From an uncultured Clostridia bacterium (lineage in GTDB: Bacteria; Bacillota; Clostridia; Christensenellales; UBA1242), in contig CATLHJ010000004.1 of the NCBI GenBank assembly GCA_949949035.1, forward strand, positions 26,303 through 90,302: a stretch of 64,000 nt of DNA, written 5' to 3'. Of this stretch, positions 8,341 through 16,295 are shown piece by piece; within the stretch, counting starts at the first letter, position 1, and each line of letters starts with the position of its first letter. The notes beneath the pieces are model-generated. The model made no database searches. It saw only the letters and a list, made by a program, of their open reading frames with translations, and was not told the DNA's origin. The translations under genes were made by a program, and so were the position numbers.

Positions 8341-10451
8341 TGGAAAAAAGAACACCAGCACTGTTATTATTGCTTTTGGTCGCTGTGTTCGGCACGCTAG
8401 GGATGGCGTGCTTTTTTAGTGCAGTGCCCGTGCCAAACCATAACACTTCTCCCGTTGTTGCTGCTGTGGATGATGCACATTTTTATGACTTTGTTTTTGA
8501 TCAAAACTCTGTCGAATATGAAGTATTGGTTCATCAAAATTTAATGAACCAATATAACGAACAAATTTTGAACGCAAGCAACCCAGTTTATAGTTTTACC
8601 TACTCACACGCATATTATGGACAACTGAATGATCAACCATATGCTTATCGTATTCCTTCGTCCACAGTTTTTACTTTCCTTAGATGTGACCTTTGGTATA
8701 GTGATTTGCAGTATGTAATGGTTGACACCACTAACTATATCACAATCGAATTATCAAAAGACCATCTCTCGATGATTAAGGTTAACACTAATGAAGTATT
8801 GTGGGAATATGATTTCGAAACCGCTTATTGCGATGAAATAGTCCTGAATTGGGAACGCATGGAATTAACCCTGAAAGATGGGCGCAAGCAGGTAAAAGAT
8901 TGGACTAACGTGCCGGATGGCGGTTGGAAGTTTGACTATTTTGTGATGAACCAAGTTTATTACGAAGGCGTCGCGCCAACTGTTACTATGGAATGTTTCC
9001 GAAATCAAACTGGTTACAGTTTTAGTATAGATTTTATCGACTCGATTTTTCCAGAACATAATAAAAATTTTGGTTATAGTGTTGATCTCGAAACTGACAC
9101 TATAATCGTTGCCGACATTGAAGGTTTAGTTCCGGAAGTCGGCAACACCGGCGATTATGTTTTTTTAGGTTGGTATAGTGGTGATAAAACCCCCGCCGAC
9201 TCGTTAAGTGGGAATATCTGTTTTTATGCAAAATACAAGGAGGCCATAGTTACCTTCAAAAATAGTGCAGGTAAATGGCTGGGCACCAAAAGTGTTTATA
9301 TTGGTGATACCTACGGTGTGGTCGTTAAGAATTTAGGTTTTCAAGATTATGCCGCGCCGCTAAACCTTGATCTAAATATGGTTGTAACTGGTGATTGTGA
9401 AATTACCTTAGCTGAGAAGTTATTTGTTACCTTAAAATATTTTAAGCTCGAACGTTACAGTGTGGAAGTTGAAGGCAAGACGTTCAAATATGATATGTTG
9501 ACCTATAAAACGGTATCGCAAAAAGTCGCCGAGGGTACGCTGGTTGATGTTAATGCGTTCGATAGCGCTACTTATAACATTTTAGGTAAACCATATTACG
9601 AGACGATGCCGGGTTTTACGTTCACGGGTTGGGACTATGACTTAACGCAGCCAATCACTGCCCCACTGACGATCACGGCCCAGTATGAACTGCCGAAAAT
9701 CAAAGTCAACTACTACTCTTCCAACGACATTTTGTTTGAGACCCGCGAGTATGACTTAGTCAATGATGGGCTGCTTTTACCAGTTACGGAATTACCAAAA
9801 TCAAATTTCTGGGACGAGTTCAAAAATGCTTTGGCAAACTTGTTAACGCTGGACATTGTCCAAGAAGTTGACGACGTGCTAGCCCGTCTTGCTGCCGATA
9901 AAATGATTGACCATTTGAATGGCTTGTATGACGACGCCACCAATCAAATTTTTGCAATTGTAGCCAAACCAGATATGAATAGCGACGTTTATAAGGGATG
10001 GCAAGGCGACTTGTCGGGCGATCTGGAAGGGTCGGCTTTTGTACGGCTCAAGGGGTCGGCATTGAATAATAACTATGTGCTGTACTTAAACCCGACGTCT
10101 ATGTACATCGATAACATCAATTACGAAATCGCGTTGAGTTTTGGCGACCACGTTATCGACCCGGTAATTAACGGTGTGCAGAATTTTTTTACGGGAGCGT
10201 GGGACTGGTTAAGCGAGAATTGGCAAACGGTTTTGTACGTGGTCGGCGCGGCGGTCGCCATCATCTTGTTAATTGTATTTGGCCCAATCGTCTTACCGGT
10301 TATCGTCGTGGTGGTTAAGTTCATTGCCAAAGCGATTAAGATTTGTTTTAAGGCCATCGGCAAGGTGCTGGGGGCGATTTGGACGGGAATTAAACGGTTC
10401 TGCCAATGGGTTGGCGAACTGTTCAATAAAATTTTTAGAAGGGGTAAGTAA
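8340..10451 (+). CDS. Secreted, membrane-anchored InlB-repeat protein (candidate spike)
   Basis: A 703-residue protein. It has an N-terminal signal or anchor (MEKRTPALLLLLLVAVFGT), an unfamiliar beta-rich region (about 40-230), at least two Listeria/Bacteroides-type InlB repeats (YVFLGWYSGDKTPADSL and FTFTGWDYDLTQPITAP), a helical linker, then a strongly hydrophobic segment at about residues 630-661 followed by an amphipathic, positively charged tail. Signal peptide, ectodomain and C-terminal anchor is the plan of filamentous-phage adsorption proteins (pIII), and InlB repeats are common in host adhesins. Start ATG 8340 overlaps the previous stop. A receptor-binding role is inferred. It could instead be a lysogenic-conversion surface protein. 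Confidence 0.7.
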   Translation: MEKRTPALLLLLLVAVFGTLGMACFFSAVPVPNHNTSPVVAAVDDAHFYDFVFDQNSVEYEVLVHQNLMNQYNEQILNASNPVYSFTYSHAYYGQLNDQPYAYRIPSSTVFTFLRCDLWYSDLQYVMVDTTNYITIELSKDHLSMIKVNTNEVLWEYDFETAYCDEIVLNWERMELTLKDGRKQVKDWTNVPDGGWKFDYFVMNQVYYEGVAPTVTMECFRNQTGYSFSIDFIDSIFPEHNKNFGYSVDLETDTIIVADIEGLVPEVGNTGDYVFLGWYSGDKTPADSLSGNICFYAKYKEAIVTFKNSAGKWLGTKSVYIGDTYGVVVKNLGFQDYAAPLNLDLNMVVTGDCEITLAEKLFVTLKYFKLERYSVEVEGKTFKYDMLTYKTVSQKVAEGTLVDVNAFDSATYNILGKPYYETMPGFTFTGWDYDLTQPITAPLTITAQYELPKIKVNYYSSNDILFETREYDLVNDGLLLPVTELPKSNFWDEFKNALANLLTLDIVQEVDDVLARLAADKMIDHLNGLYDDATNQIFAIVAKPDMNSDVYKGWQGDLSGDLEGSAFVRLKGSALNNNYVLYLNPTSMYIDNINYEIALSFGDHVIDPVINGVQNFFTGAWDWLSENWQTVLYVVGAAVAIILLIVFGPIVLPVIVVVVKFIAKAIKICFKAIGKVLGAIWTGIKRFCQWVGELFNKIFRRGK

Positions 10452-11113
10452 TGAAAAAAGTAATACCAGTTATTAGTTTATTTTTGGTGTTGATTGTGGT
10501 GGTGGGTTGCTGGTTTTTGTCTACGCTAAACCAAGAAAATAAAAGTGACGATTACGCGGTGCAGGTAGAAACTTTGCAAACTCAAATTAACGCTAACAAC
10601 AATGATATATTAAGCTTTCAGCAAGCGATTGATGAAAAATTAGCAATTATTACGGAGAAACAAGAAAGCACCGACGCGGAAACCGCCGGCGAAATCGCCG
10701 CATTGCAACAAGAAATTACGGCTTTACAAGAACGCATCGAAGCCCTAGAAGCCGAGAACCAAAGGCTTGAAAATGAGATTATGAAATTAAATATTGTCCA
10801 GGCATACGGAGAAACAGACATAATTATGGATAACATACAGGATGAACAGCACCTTAACCCTAATGATTACCGGTTTTTACTTTTTGCAGTTAAGAATTCA
10901 GACAATGAGTGGTCGAGTGAGATATTCCCTATGGCTTTTGTTTTTAAAGAAATAAAAATGAATAATACTTTTAATATTTACGTTAATTCCAGTATTACTG
11001 CCGAGGCGCGGTATTATGTCTACCAAATTATTTATCACACTGATGAAAATTGTGGCGTGAAATACGTTACTCGACTTAACGCCACTTATGGTTATGTGTG
11101 GGGTGTGAAATAA
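10451..11113 (+). CDS. Membrane-anchored coiled-coil protein
   Basis: A 220-residue protein: one N-terminal membrane segment (VIPVISLFLVLIVVVGCWFL), a heptad-rich coiled coil (about residues 35-115, ending ALQERIEALEAENQRLENEI) and a C-terminal beta-rich domain of about 100 residues, presumably outside the cell. It directly precedes the Zot-like ATPase and its stop overlaps that start (TAATG). The spike of element 2 also has a membrane anchor plus coiled coil immediately before the Zot gene, so this order may be functionally conserved. Possible minor virion or assembly protein; no family recognised. Confidence 0.7.
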   Translation: MKKVIPVISLFLVLIVVVGCWFLSTLNQENKSDDYAVQVETLQTQINANNNDILSFQQAIDEKLAIITEKQESTDAETAGEIAALQQEITALQERIEALEAENQRLENEIMKLNIVQAYGETDIIMDNIQDEQHLNPNDYRFLLFAVKNSDNEWSSEIFPMAFVFKEIKMNNTFNIYVNSSITAEARYYVYQIIYHTDENCGVKYVTRLNATYGYVWGVK

Positions 11114-12015
11114 TGGACGATAACAAAGACCCCTATATGACGTTAATTGTCGGCGGTAAGAAACCCATCGGGGCGGGTAAAACTTCGTTAATGTACCACC
11201 TCGTCCGTAAATATATGGAACCGCCACTTTTAGACGAACGTATGGAACAAATTCGCAGACATATCGACAAACTCAATAAATTGGGCTGGCCTAACGCTAA
11301 GATGCCCGACAATGTGCAATGCCCAGTTTACACGATCGGCGACAGTTTCACATCTTACGACAGCGGTTATGATCCAGTGACGACAAACACGTTAAAATTT
11401 GAAGACTTAAAAGTCCCTAGTGGTAAACCAGGCGAAGACCAAAAGCGGATGCTACCACACACGATCATTTGCATACCTGACTTATCGCGATTTGTCGATA
11501 GTCGAGACAGTAACAAAGACGACGGCCCCGATAAACAGCAACGTGACTTTTTGGCATTACGTCGTAAATGGGACTTACGCTTTTTTATCGACGGACAAAG
11601 TTATAACGGCATCGACAAACGCTGGCGGCAAATGGCGGATTGTATTATCGAAGTTATGGGCTTTAAGCACACCCCTGGTGACTACTTCAACCAAGCCATC
11701 ACAACGTGGCAAGTACGTCGCTTTTGGGGTTACAAGATATATGAACAATACTTGGCAACTGGTGACCTTTCTTTGTGTGAAGAATTAACAATGACTCACA
11801 CTGGCGATTTGTTCGGAGTCGACATCGGCGAAGAAGAACGCTACCACGCTTGCGTAGACAGTTTGGCAGGTTATGAGATTTTCTTGGTCGGTGACGATTG
11901 GCAATTTACGGCGACACCTGCTGAACCAAATAGAAATGACTTCGATGCTGTACAAGCCAAAGTCCAATTATTGTTAGAGAAAAAGAAAAAGCCCAAAAAG
12001 GAGAACGCAGTGTGA
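11113..12015 (+). CDS. Zot/pI-like assembly ATPase
   Basis: A 300-residue P-loop protein. Walker A is the variant KPIGAGKTS (about residues 15-22; the first position is Lys, not Gly/Ala). Further on, the stretch LRRKWDLRFFIDGQSYNGID, then an Arg-rich helix RWRQMADCIIEV, is the sensor-like pattern of Zot/phage pI ATPases (RxxxxDIxxxTQxxxxID...R), matched by the element 2 protein. In filamentous phages this inner-membrane ATPase drives extrusion of the virion. No membrane segment is visible here, unlike pI of Ff phages. An FtsK/HerA-type pumping ATPase is the main alternative. Start ATG 11113 overlaps the preceding stop. Confidence 0.7.
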   Translation: MDDNKDPYMTLIVGGKKPIGAGKTSLMYHLVRKYMEPPLLDERMEQIRRHIDKLNKLGWPNAKMPDNVQCPVYTIGDSFTSYDSGYDPVTTNTLKFEDLKVPSGKPGEDQKRMLPHTIICIPDLSRFVDSRDSNKDDGPDKQQRDFLALRRKWDLRFFIDGQSYNGIDKRWRQMADCIIEVMGFKHTPGDYFNQAITTWQVRRFWGYKIYEQYLATGDLSLCEELTMTHTGDLFGVDIGEEERYHACVDSLAGYEIFLVGDDWQFTATPAEPNRNDFDAVQAKVQLLLEKKKKPKKENAV

Positions 12016-12728
12016 GTGATTTTTTACAAATAGACAATTTTAACGTCAAGCAGTTGGACAGCGACGGCAAGGAAGTTTTGGACGAGTTCGAGCAACGGTT
12101 TATTGAGTTACGCAAGAAACATGCCGCCTTGCCCGATGATTTCTACAAAATGGCAACTGACTTTCATATTGCCAGTTGTCGCGCACAAACCGAAGTCCAA
12201 AAAATCACCATGCAGCACTTCGCCGAAGAATGGCGAAAGGATCAGAAACTTGGCTGTGAACTAGACGCGATCCAAAACTGGCAAACTCGCAAAGCGATCA
12301 AGAAAGCGTTCATCCGGGAACAGCGACGACTAAAAAAACCGTTGCCGTGGCGTTACGATTTCTGGGGTAATCTGGTACGCACTATTCAAAGTTTTATCGT
12401 TATGTTTATACCGCCACAACTGGTGCGTTTATTCACGCGTAAACCGCCGAGAAAGCCCGTGATAACGCCACAACTGCCCCGATCTGGACAATCTACCACA
12501 ACCACCGAAAAGACGGCCAAAAACCCGCCTGTGCCCACTAGCGCGGCTGTGTCTGCTGACGCAGAACAAAATTTGGTTAATGTCGACGCTGTGACCGCTA
12601 CCGCGGATGTTGCTGCTACCGCAGACATACTGCCTAACGCGACACCAGCCCCGACGCCTGCTTCGCGTTCGGCTGCGGGGCTGGTATCACGGCGTTCAGT
12701 GAATTTTAAGGAGGTCAACAATGGTTAA
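12012..12728 (+). CDS. Hypothetical protein with hydrophobic hairpin and Ala/Thr/Pro-rich tail
   Basis: A 238-residue protein starting with GTG 12012 (GTGA overlap with the ATPase stop). The first 120 residues are helical and charged; a moderately hydrophobic stretch (NLVRTIQSFIVMFIPPQLVRLF, about 118-139) may be membrane-associated; the last 90 residues are low-complexity Ala, Thr, Val and Pro. No family recognised. Its place directly after the Zot-like ATPase suggests an assembly partner, by inference only. Confidence 0.65.
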   Translation: MSDFLQIDNFNVKQLDSDGKEVLDEFEQRFIELRKKHAALPDDFYKMATDFHIASCRAQTEVQKITMQHFAEEWRKDQKLGCELDAIQNWQTRKAIKKAFIREQRRLKKPLPWRYDFWGNLVRTIQSFIVMFIPPQLVRLFTRKPPRKPVITPQLPRSGQSTTTTEKTAKNPPVPTSAAVSADAEQNLVNVDAVTATADVAATADILPNATPAPTPASRSAAGLVSRRSVNFKEVNNG

Positions 12729-13038
12729 CCAAGAAGATTTGTTTATTAGCATTGCGGGGACTTTAAGCAAGCCACCAAAGGTGATTGGTCAAGATAAATC
12801 GAAGTTCCCGATTGTAATGCTGTACGTCCGGGTGCAATCTTTCAAAGGCGTCATACCGTGCAAAGTTTGGCGCGGTTGGGCGCAACAATGCTTGAAAGAA
12901 CTCAAACTGGGCGACCTAGTCAAAGTCGACGGCACGTTGGAACGCCGCCATTACACCGACAGCAACGGAGTTGTTCACGACGATATTGTTTTGAACCCGA
13001 CCAGTGAGCCAGAGTTCTTGCAGGGGGTGCAACAATGA
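12721..13038 (+). CDS. Single-stranded DNA-binding protein (OB fold)
   Basis: A 105-residue OB-fold protein of the SSB type: it opens LFISIAGTLSKPPKVIG, has the central IVMLYVRVQSF strand, CKVWRGWAQQCLKELKLGDLVKVDGTLE (the typical W..A...L.KGD.v.v.G segment) and a short tail without the acidic DDxPF tip of cellular SSB. Binding of ssDNA fits a phage with a single-stranded genome, playing the part of pV, but is also common in plasmids. It has a good AAGGAGGT ribosome site and a 4-bp overlap with the next gene. It is distinct from the host ssb at 32851. Confidence 0.8.
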   Translation: MVNQEDLFISIAGTLSKPPKVIGQDKSKFPIVMLYVRVQSFKGVIPCKVWRGWAQQCLKELKLGDLVKVDGTLERRHYTDSNGVVHDDIVLNPTSEPEFLQGVQQ

Positions 13039-13730
13039 TTTATCATTGTTTATTTGAGCAATCGGGAACGTTCAAAAACGTTTTCAAGGCTCACGGGCAC
13101 CGGGCATATGATTACGACATCTTGAACCATTACGGACAAACCGATTTTCAAATCGATTTATTTCAAGAGATAGATGCCGCTTTTGATAAATTGGTTAATC
13201 ACAAAACAGCCAAATCAATTTTTGATAACATGTCCCCGGAGAATGACTTTATCATAGCGTTTTTCCCGTGTACGTTTTTCTCTCATCAAAACGAATTGGT
13301 CTTTCAGGGGTACCATAACGCTGGCGCCCCAAAATCAATTACGCAAAAAGAAATTGAATTTATACTTAACCGCGATCAAGCGAGAAGTCAAATGTATGCG
13401 CGGTTCTTAAGATTTTGCTTTGTCGCACAAGAATTAAAAATACCTACTATTATTGAGAACCCGTTCAGCAAAGGTCGCAATTATCTAACTTTGTACTCAC
13501 CGTATCGCCCAACGTGGATCGATTACAATCGGTCTTTGTTTGGCGATGACAAAATCAAACCGACAATGTTTTTTTCAATAAATTTTGCAATGGACGAAAA
13601 GTTTATTATGTATCAACAAAACGTCAAAACAAGACCAGTCTACAACTTAACACGTCGCCAACGTAGTGAGATTTCACCGGTCTATGCCGAATTATTCTAT
13701 GAACGCTTTCTTGATAAGGAGGTGCAGTAA
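13035..13730 (+). CDS. C5-cytosine methyltransferase-like protein
   Basis: A 231-residue protein with the skeleton of a C5-methyltransferase: an N-terminal SAM-loop-like start (LFEQSGTFKNVFKAHG, then AYDYDIL), the catalytic-loop-like FPCTFFS (Pro-Cys of motif IV) near residue 79 and IIENPFSKGRN (motif VI Glu-Asn) near residue 137. It is much shorter than sequence-specific methyltransferases and I see no separate target-recognition domain. It could protect element DNA or be a derived enzyme of the same fold acting on a nucleotide. ATGA overlap with the SSB gene. Confidence 0.55.
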   Translation: MIYHCLFEQSGTFKNVFKAHGHRAYDYDILNHYGQTDFQIDLFQEIDAAFDKLVNHKTAKSIFDNMSPENDFIIAFFPCTFFSHQNELVFQGYHNAGAPKSITQKEIEFILNRDQARSQMYARFLRFCFVAQELKIPTIIENPFSKGRNYLTLYSPYRPTWIDYNRSLFGDDKIKPTMFFSINFAMDEKFIMYQQNVKTRPVYNLTRRQRSEISPVYAELFYERFLDKEVQ

Positions 13731-13863
13731 TGTTTTACCTTGAAGTGTACCGTCCGCCGCCCTAGTGGTGCAATTGTTGGTTGAATTGCGCACAAGGCTT
13801 TTGCCACTGTTCGCGACGGTAGCAAAGTCTAAAATAACTAAAAAAGGGGGTATTTCCGTAAAT

Positions 13864-14427
13864 ATGGATACCAAAGTTAAATCTGCATTAAATTACCTGC
13901 ACGAGAAATTAACCGACCGCGAGTGTAAATCGCTGCTGAACCAGTTAGCGTTCGAGTATGGCATACGCCTACACGCCCGCGACGCTCACACGTACGCACG
14001 GCCGGCCGAGCGTAATATACCTGTTGTTGTTGTTGGTGATAATAATTTCAACAGTGATGACCACACAGACGAAAACGCTGTCAATAACGCCAGTTATAAA
14101 CAAAAGATGCAGTTGGTCGGCAGAATTATTAACAAAGACACTTGGGCGACCAAAGGGCGTGACTTCAATGCTTTTGCCGGCGAGATGAAGTTTTTATTAA
14201 ACACTTTAACGCTGTCTGAATTAGAAAAATTGGACGGACAAGCATTGCTTGATATGTGCCGAATCGTGCAGCAGTCACGCGATAGCACCGTCACTAATCG
14301 TACCGCTTATGTAATTGGTGCTTATAGCAACCTGGTTAACGGTGTCGATTACAAAAAACGCTGGGTCTTAAAATACAAGTTTGACCACGGCGAAATAAGC
14401 AAAGACGAGTTTTTGGCTCGACTATAA
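13864..14427 (+). CDS. Hypothetical protein
   Basis: A 187-residue hydrophilic protein (starts MDTKVKSALNYLHEKLTD), family unknown. I chose ATG 13864, which follows AAAAAGGGGG, over a longer reading that would start inside the preceding spacer. The C-terminal half is helical (SELEKLDGQALLDMCRIVQQ). The spacer 13731-13863 holds only a ten-codon open frame overlapping the methyltransferase stop. There is no HUH motif, so this is not an evident Rep. Confidence 0.65.
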   Translation: MDTKVKSALNYLHEKLTDRECKSLLNQLAFEYGIRLHARDAHTYARPAERNIPVVVVGDNNFNSDDHTDENAVNNASYKQKMQLVGRIINKDTWATKGRDFNAFAGEMKFLLNTLTLSELEKLDGQALLDMCRIVQQSRDSTVTNRTAYVIGAYSNLVNGVDYKKRWVLKYKFDHGEISKDEFLARL

Positions 14428-14438
14428 CGGGAGCCAAA

Positions 14439-14660
14439 ATGGACGAAACAGAAAGAGTTTTTACCTTGCAAACTGACCTACTTGGTTTTATTTGCAAGGT
14501 GGTAGCGAACTACTCGCCACGAATATGGCAACCGTACTGGGACAGAATTGCCGAAATTGAAACCGAAACACAAAAGCAGGCTTTTTTAACGCAATACGGT
14601 TTTGCCGAAAAATACAATAATTACAAAAAAGGAGAAAAAAATAATGGAAACAATCAATAA
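14439..14660 (+). CDS. Small hypothetical protein
   Basis: A 73-residue acidic to neutral protein beginning MDETERVFTLQTDLLGF, with a helical Trp/Tyr-containing middle (SPRIWQPYWDRIAEIE). ATG 14439 follows CGGGAGC. Its 3' end overlaps the next gene and contains that gene's ribosome site. No family recognised. Confidence 0.6.
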   Translation: MDETERVFTLQTDLLGFICKVVANYSPRIWQPYWDRIAEIETETQKQAFLTQYGFAEKYNNYKKGEKNNGNNQ

Positions 14661-14844
14661 AACAATTTGGGTCTTAATTGACCGCAATGGTGATTTTTTC
14701 ACCGGGAGCGAATTCTCGCCAAACTTTACGGAAGCGTTATTGTACGACGATCCACTGGAAGCGAATCACGACTGCGAAACATATGACTTTGCGGGTTGCA
14801 CGGTGCAAGCGGTGCTTTGCTCCGGTCAGGAGATGAACAAATGA
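14644..14844 (+). CDS. Small hypothetical protein
   Basis: A 66-residue protein (METINKTIWVLIDRNGDFF...), with the pattern of short phage or plasmid proteins starting with a predicted beta-hairpin. ATG 14644 is preceded by AAAGGAGAAAAAA; an upstream start at 14602 would lie inside the previous gene without a ribosome site. It overlaps the next gene by ATGA. Confidence 0.6.
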   Translation: METINKTIWVLIDRNGDFFTGSEFSPNFTEALLYDDPLEANHDCETYDFAGCTVQAVLCSGQEMNK

Positions 14845-15083
14845 AAGTTTTCGTAGATGAAATGCCAAAGAGTTGCTGGGACTGTCCTTGCTTCCACGTT
14901 GATGATGACCAAAGCGGATGTGCGCTGGCGGGTGACGATTATCTCGATAAAAACTATTACCGCGGTGATGACGCAGATTTTGACTGCGTTTGCCCGCTGG
15001 AAGACATAGCCGAACACGACGCCAAATTGACTAAACAGGTTTGCCAAGAATTGGTGGCGGCCGTGACCAAGAAAATGAAATAG
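14841..15083 (+). CDS. Small Cys-rich hypothetical protein
   Basis: An 80-residue acidic protein with Cys in CWDCPCFHVDD, SGCALAG and DCVCPLED (about residues 11-51), a spacing seen in many small phage-encoded proteins and suggestive of metal binding. ATG 14841 overlaps the preceding stop. Last gene of the rightward operon, followed by a terminator. Function unknown. Confidence 0.65.
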   Translation: MKVFVDEMPKSCWDCPCFHVDDDQSGCALAGDDYLDKNYYRGDDADFDCVCPLEDIAEHDAKLTKQVCQELVAAVTKKMK

Positions 15084-15111
15084 CGAACACCCAAAAACCA
15101 CACCATACAGA

Positions 15112-15138
15112 AAGCCCCGTATTGATGCGGGGTTTTTA
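15112..15138. terminator. Intrinsic terminator, bidirectional
   Basis: CCCCG (15115-15119) pairs with CGGGG (15128-15132), with A-runs and T-runs on either side. It ends the rightward operon and the convergent 15136-15573 gene. Confidence 0.85.
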
Positions 15139-15573
15139 CTTGTTCGTATCGCTGTTTGGCTCGGGGTCTGGCATGGTGGCGTCGATATCTTTGGTTGTGT
15201 ATTTTTTACTTTCTGTCATCTCTGCAAGTCGGCGCCGTTCTTTATCCCGGATACGTTCTTCATGCCTTAGTCTGTCATTGAGCCGGGCAATTTTCAATAA
15301 CTTCCAGTAAGGTTTCATAAGAGATGTGTATATCGACGTTCCAATAAAGATGAAAACGAAAGAAACCGCAGTTATAATTAACAATGTTAGAATTGGTTTG
15401 GTTTCACCCATAAAAAACAATACGAGTGCGGCTATTCCTGCGACGCAAAAAAGCATCGCTGGTACTACATACCAAGTAGAATATTTTTTATGGTGTTCAT
15501 CAAAGACTTCTTTTGCCTCTTCAGTTTCAATTTCTTCCATTAAGGTAACGTGTTTTAACTTTAAGTTTTCCAT
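15136..15573 (-). CDS. Small membrane protein with two transmembrane segments
   Basis: A 145-residue protein: a charged N-terminus, two hydrophobic helices (WYVVPAMLFCVAGIAALVLF and PILTLLIITAVSFVFIFIG, about residues 34-88) and a charged, Arg-rich cytoplasmic tail. Convergent with the main operon and next to attR, so it is probably expressed independently in the integrated state. It could be a superinfection-exclusion or other lysogenic-conversion protein; no family recognised. Confidence 0.65.
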   Translation of the reverse strand: MENLKLKHVTLMEEIETEEAKEVFDEHHKKYSTWYVVPAMLFCVAGIAALVLFFMGETKPILTLLIITAVSFVFIFIGTSIYTSLMKPYWKLLKIARLNDRLRHEERIRDKERRRLAEMTESKKYTTKDIDATMPDPEPNSDTNK

Positions 15574-15648
15574 ACGATTTACTACACATTTTAAGTGGTT
15601 TTGTGGTGTTAGTCAATTAAAGGTTCAAATTGTCAAAACACCTAATTT

Positions 15649-15670
15649 TTTTGGGGCAGAATTTGGGGCA
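15649..15670. promoter_or_regulatory. Probable integrase arm-type site, right
   Basis: Exact 22-bp copy of 6136-6157, 70 bp inside attR. Confidence 0.6.
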
Positions 15671-15739
15671 GATGCAAAAAACATACATTATCTTGTGGTG
15701 TTTTGTGGTCTAGTGTTCTATATATTGTTTTGTGACTGT

Positions 15740-15787
15740 GACTGAAAATCTCTGTGTCCGTGGTTCGATTCCGCGCGAAGGCACCAC
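15740..15787. repeat. attR, 48-bp core
   Basis: Exact copy of the 3' part of tRNA-Phe. The next base begins the stop codon of spmB, so before insertion the tRNA directly abutted the end of spmB. Confidence 0.95.
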
Positions 15788-16294
15788 TTAAAATATTCGG
15801 CACACCCACGACGCCAAAACCGCCGAAAAAAAGGTACAAAATAACGCAATTGGAATCGCGGTACCCAACTTTTTGATTTTAGTTTTAGAAAAGTAAATGG
15901 TAGCGATATAAAAGACCGTATCACTGCTGCCGGCGATAATACTGGCCACACGCGAAATATAACTGTCTACCCCGTACTGGGCGATGATATCGTTATACAG
16001 TGCAATTGAACCTGCTCCGCTGAACGGCTTCAAGAACACAAAATGGGTCAATTCGGTCGGCACACCAATAAAGCGGAAAACGGGAGCAACAAAATCGCAA
16101 ATAATTTTTAACAAACCTGACGCTTCAAACAATTTAACAGCGACCAAAATAGCCACAATGTAAGGCAAAATATCCCAAATCAAAGCGATTGCGTCTTTTG
16201 CACCTTTGATGAAAGCGTTATACGTGTCGGTACCTTTGTAACTGGCATACACGAAAACGAAAATAATAAACACCGGTACCACGTACATGGCCAT
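15788..16294 (-). CDS. spmB: Spore maturation protein SpmB
   Basis: A 168-residue polytopic membrane protein of the nucleoside-recognition (Gate) domain type, matching SpmB in length and in GAKDAIALIWDILPYIVAIL, the LKPFSGAGSIALYNDII segment and AGSSDTVFYIATIYF. In Bacillus, SpmA and SpmB are needed for full core dehydration of spores. It follows spmA with a 1-bp gap, so the two form an operon. Its stop codon touches attR of element 1. Confidence 0.9.
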   Translation of the reverse strand: MAMYVVPVFIIFVFVYASYKGTDTYNAFIKGAKDAIALIWDILPYIVAILVAVKLFEASGLLKIICDFVAPVFRFIGVPTELTHFVFLKPFSGAGSIALYNDIIAQYGVDSYISRVASIIAGSSDTVFYIATIYFSKTKIKKLGTAIPIALFCTFFSAVLASWVCRIF

Positions 16295-16295
16295 G

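Larger units (their letters stand above)
6014..15787. mobile_element. Element 1: tRNA-Phe-integrated inovirus-like provirus
   Basis: Bounded by perfect 48-bp direct repeats (6014-6061 and 15740-15787) made of the 3' end of tRNA-Phe. Inside are a tyrosine integrase at the left end, a divergently read repressor with paired operators, then about ten tightly overlapping rightward genes including a membrane spike with InlB repeats, a membrane coiled-coil protein, a Zot/pI-like ATPase, an SSB and a C5-methyltransferase-like protein, and a final leftward membrane protein. The size (9.7 kb), the Zot-like ATPase and the absence of terminase, portal and tail genes point to a filamentous-phage-like element. 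No coat protein or Rep is recognisable, so this is an inference. Confidence 0.8.

Noticed and set aside
11113..12015. Conjugative FtsK/HerA-type DNA pump
   Set aside because: Not excluded, but the DxRFFIDGQ...ID...R layout and the position after a membrane coiled-coil gene match the Zot protein of element 2, and no relaxase is present.
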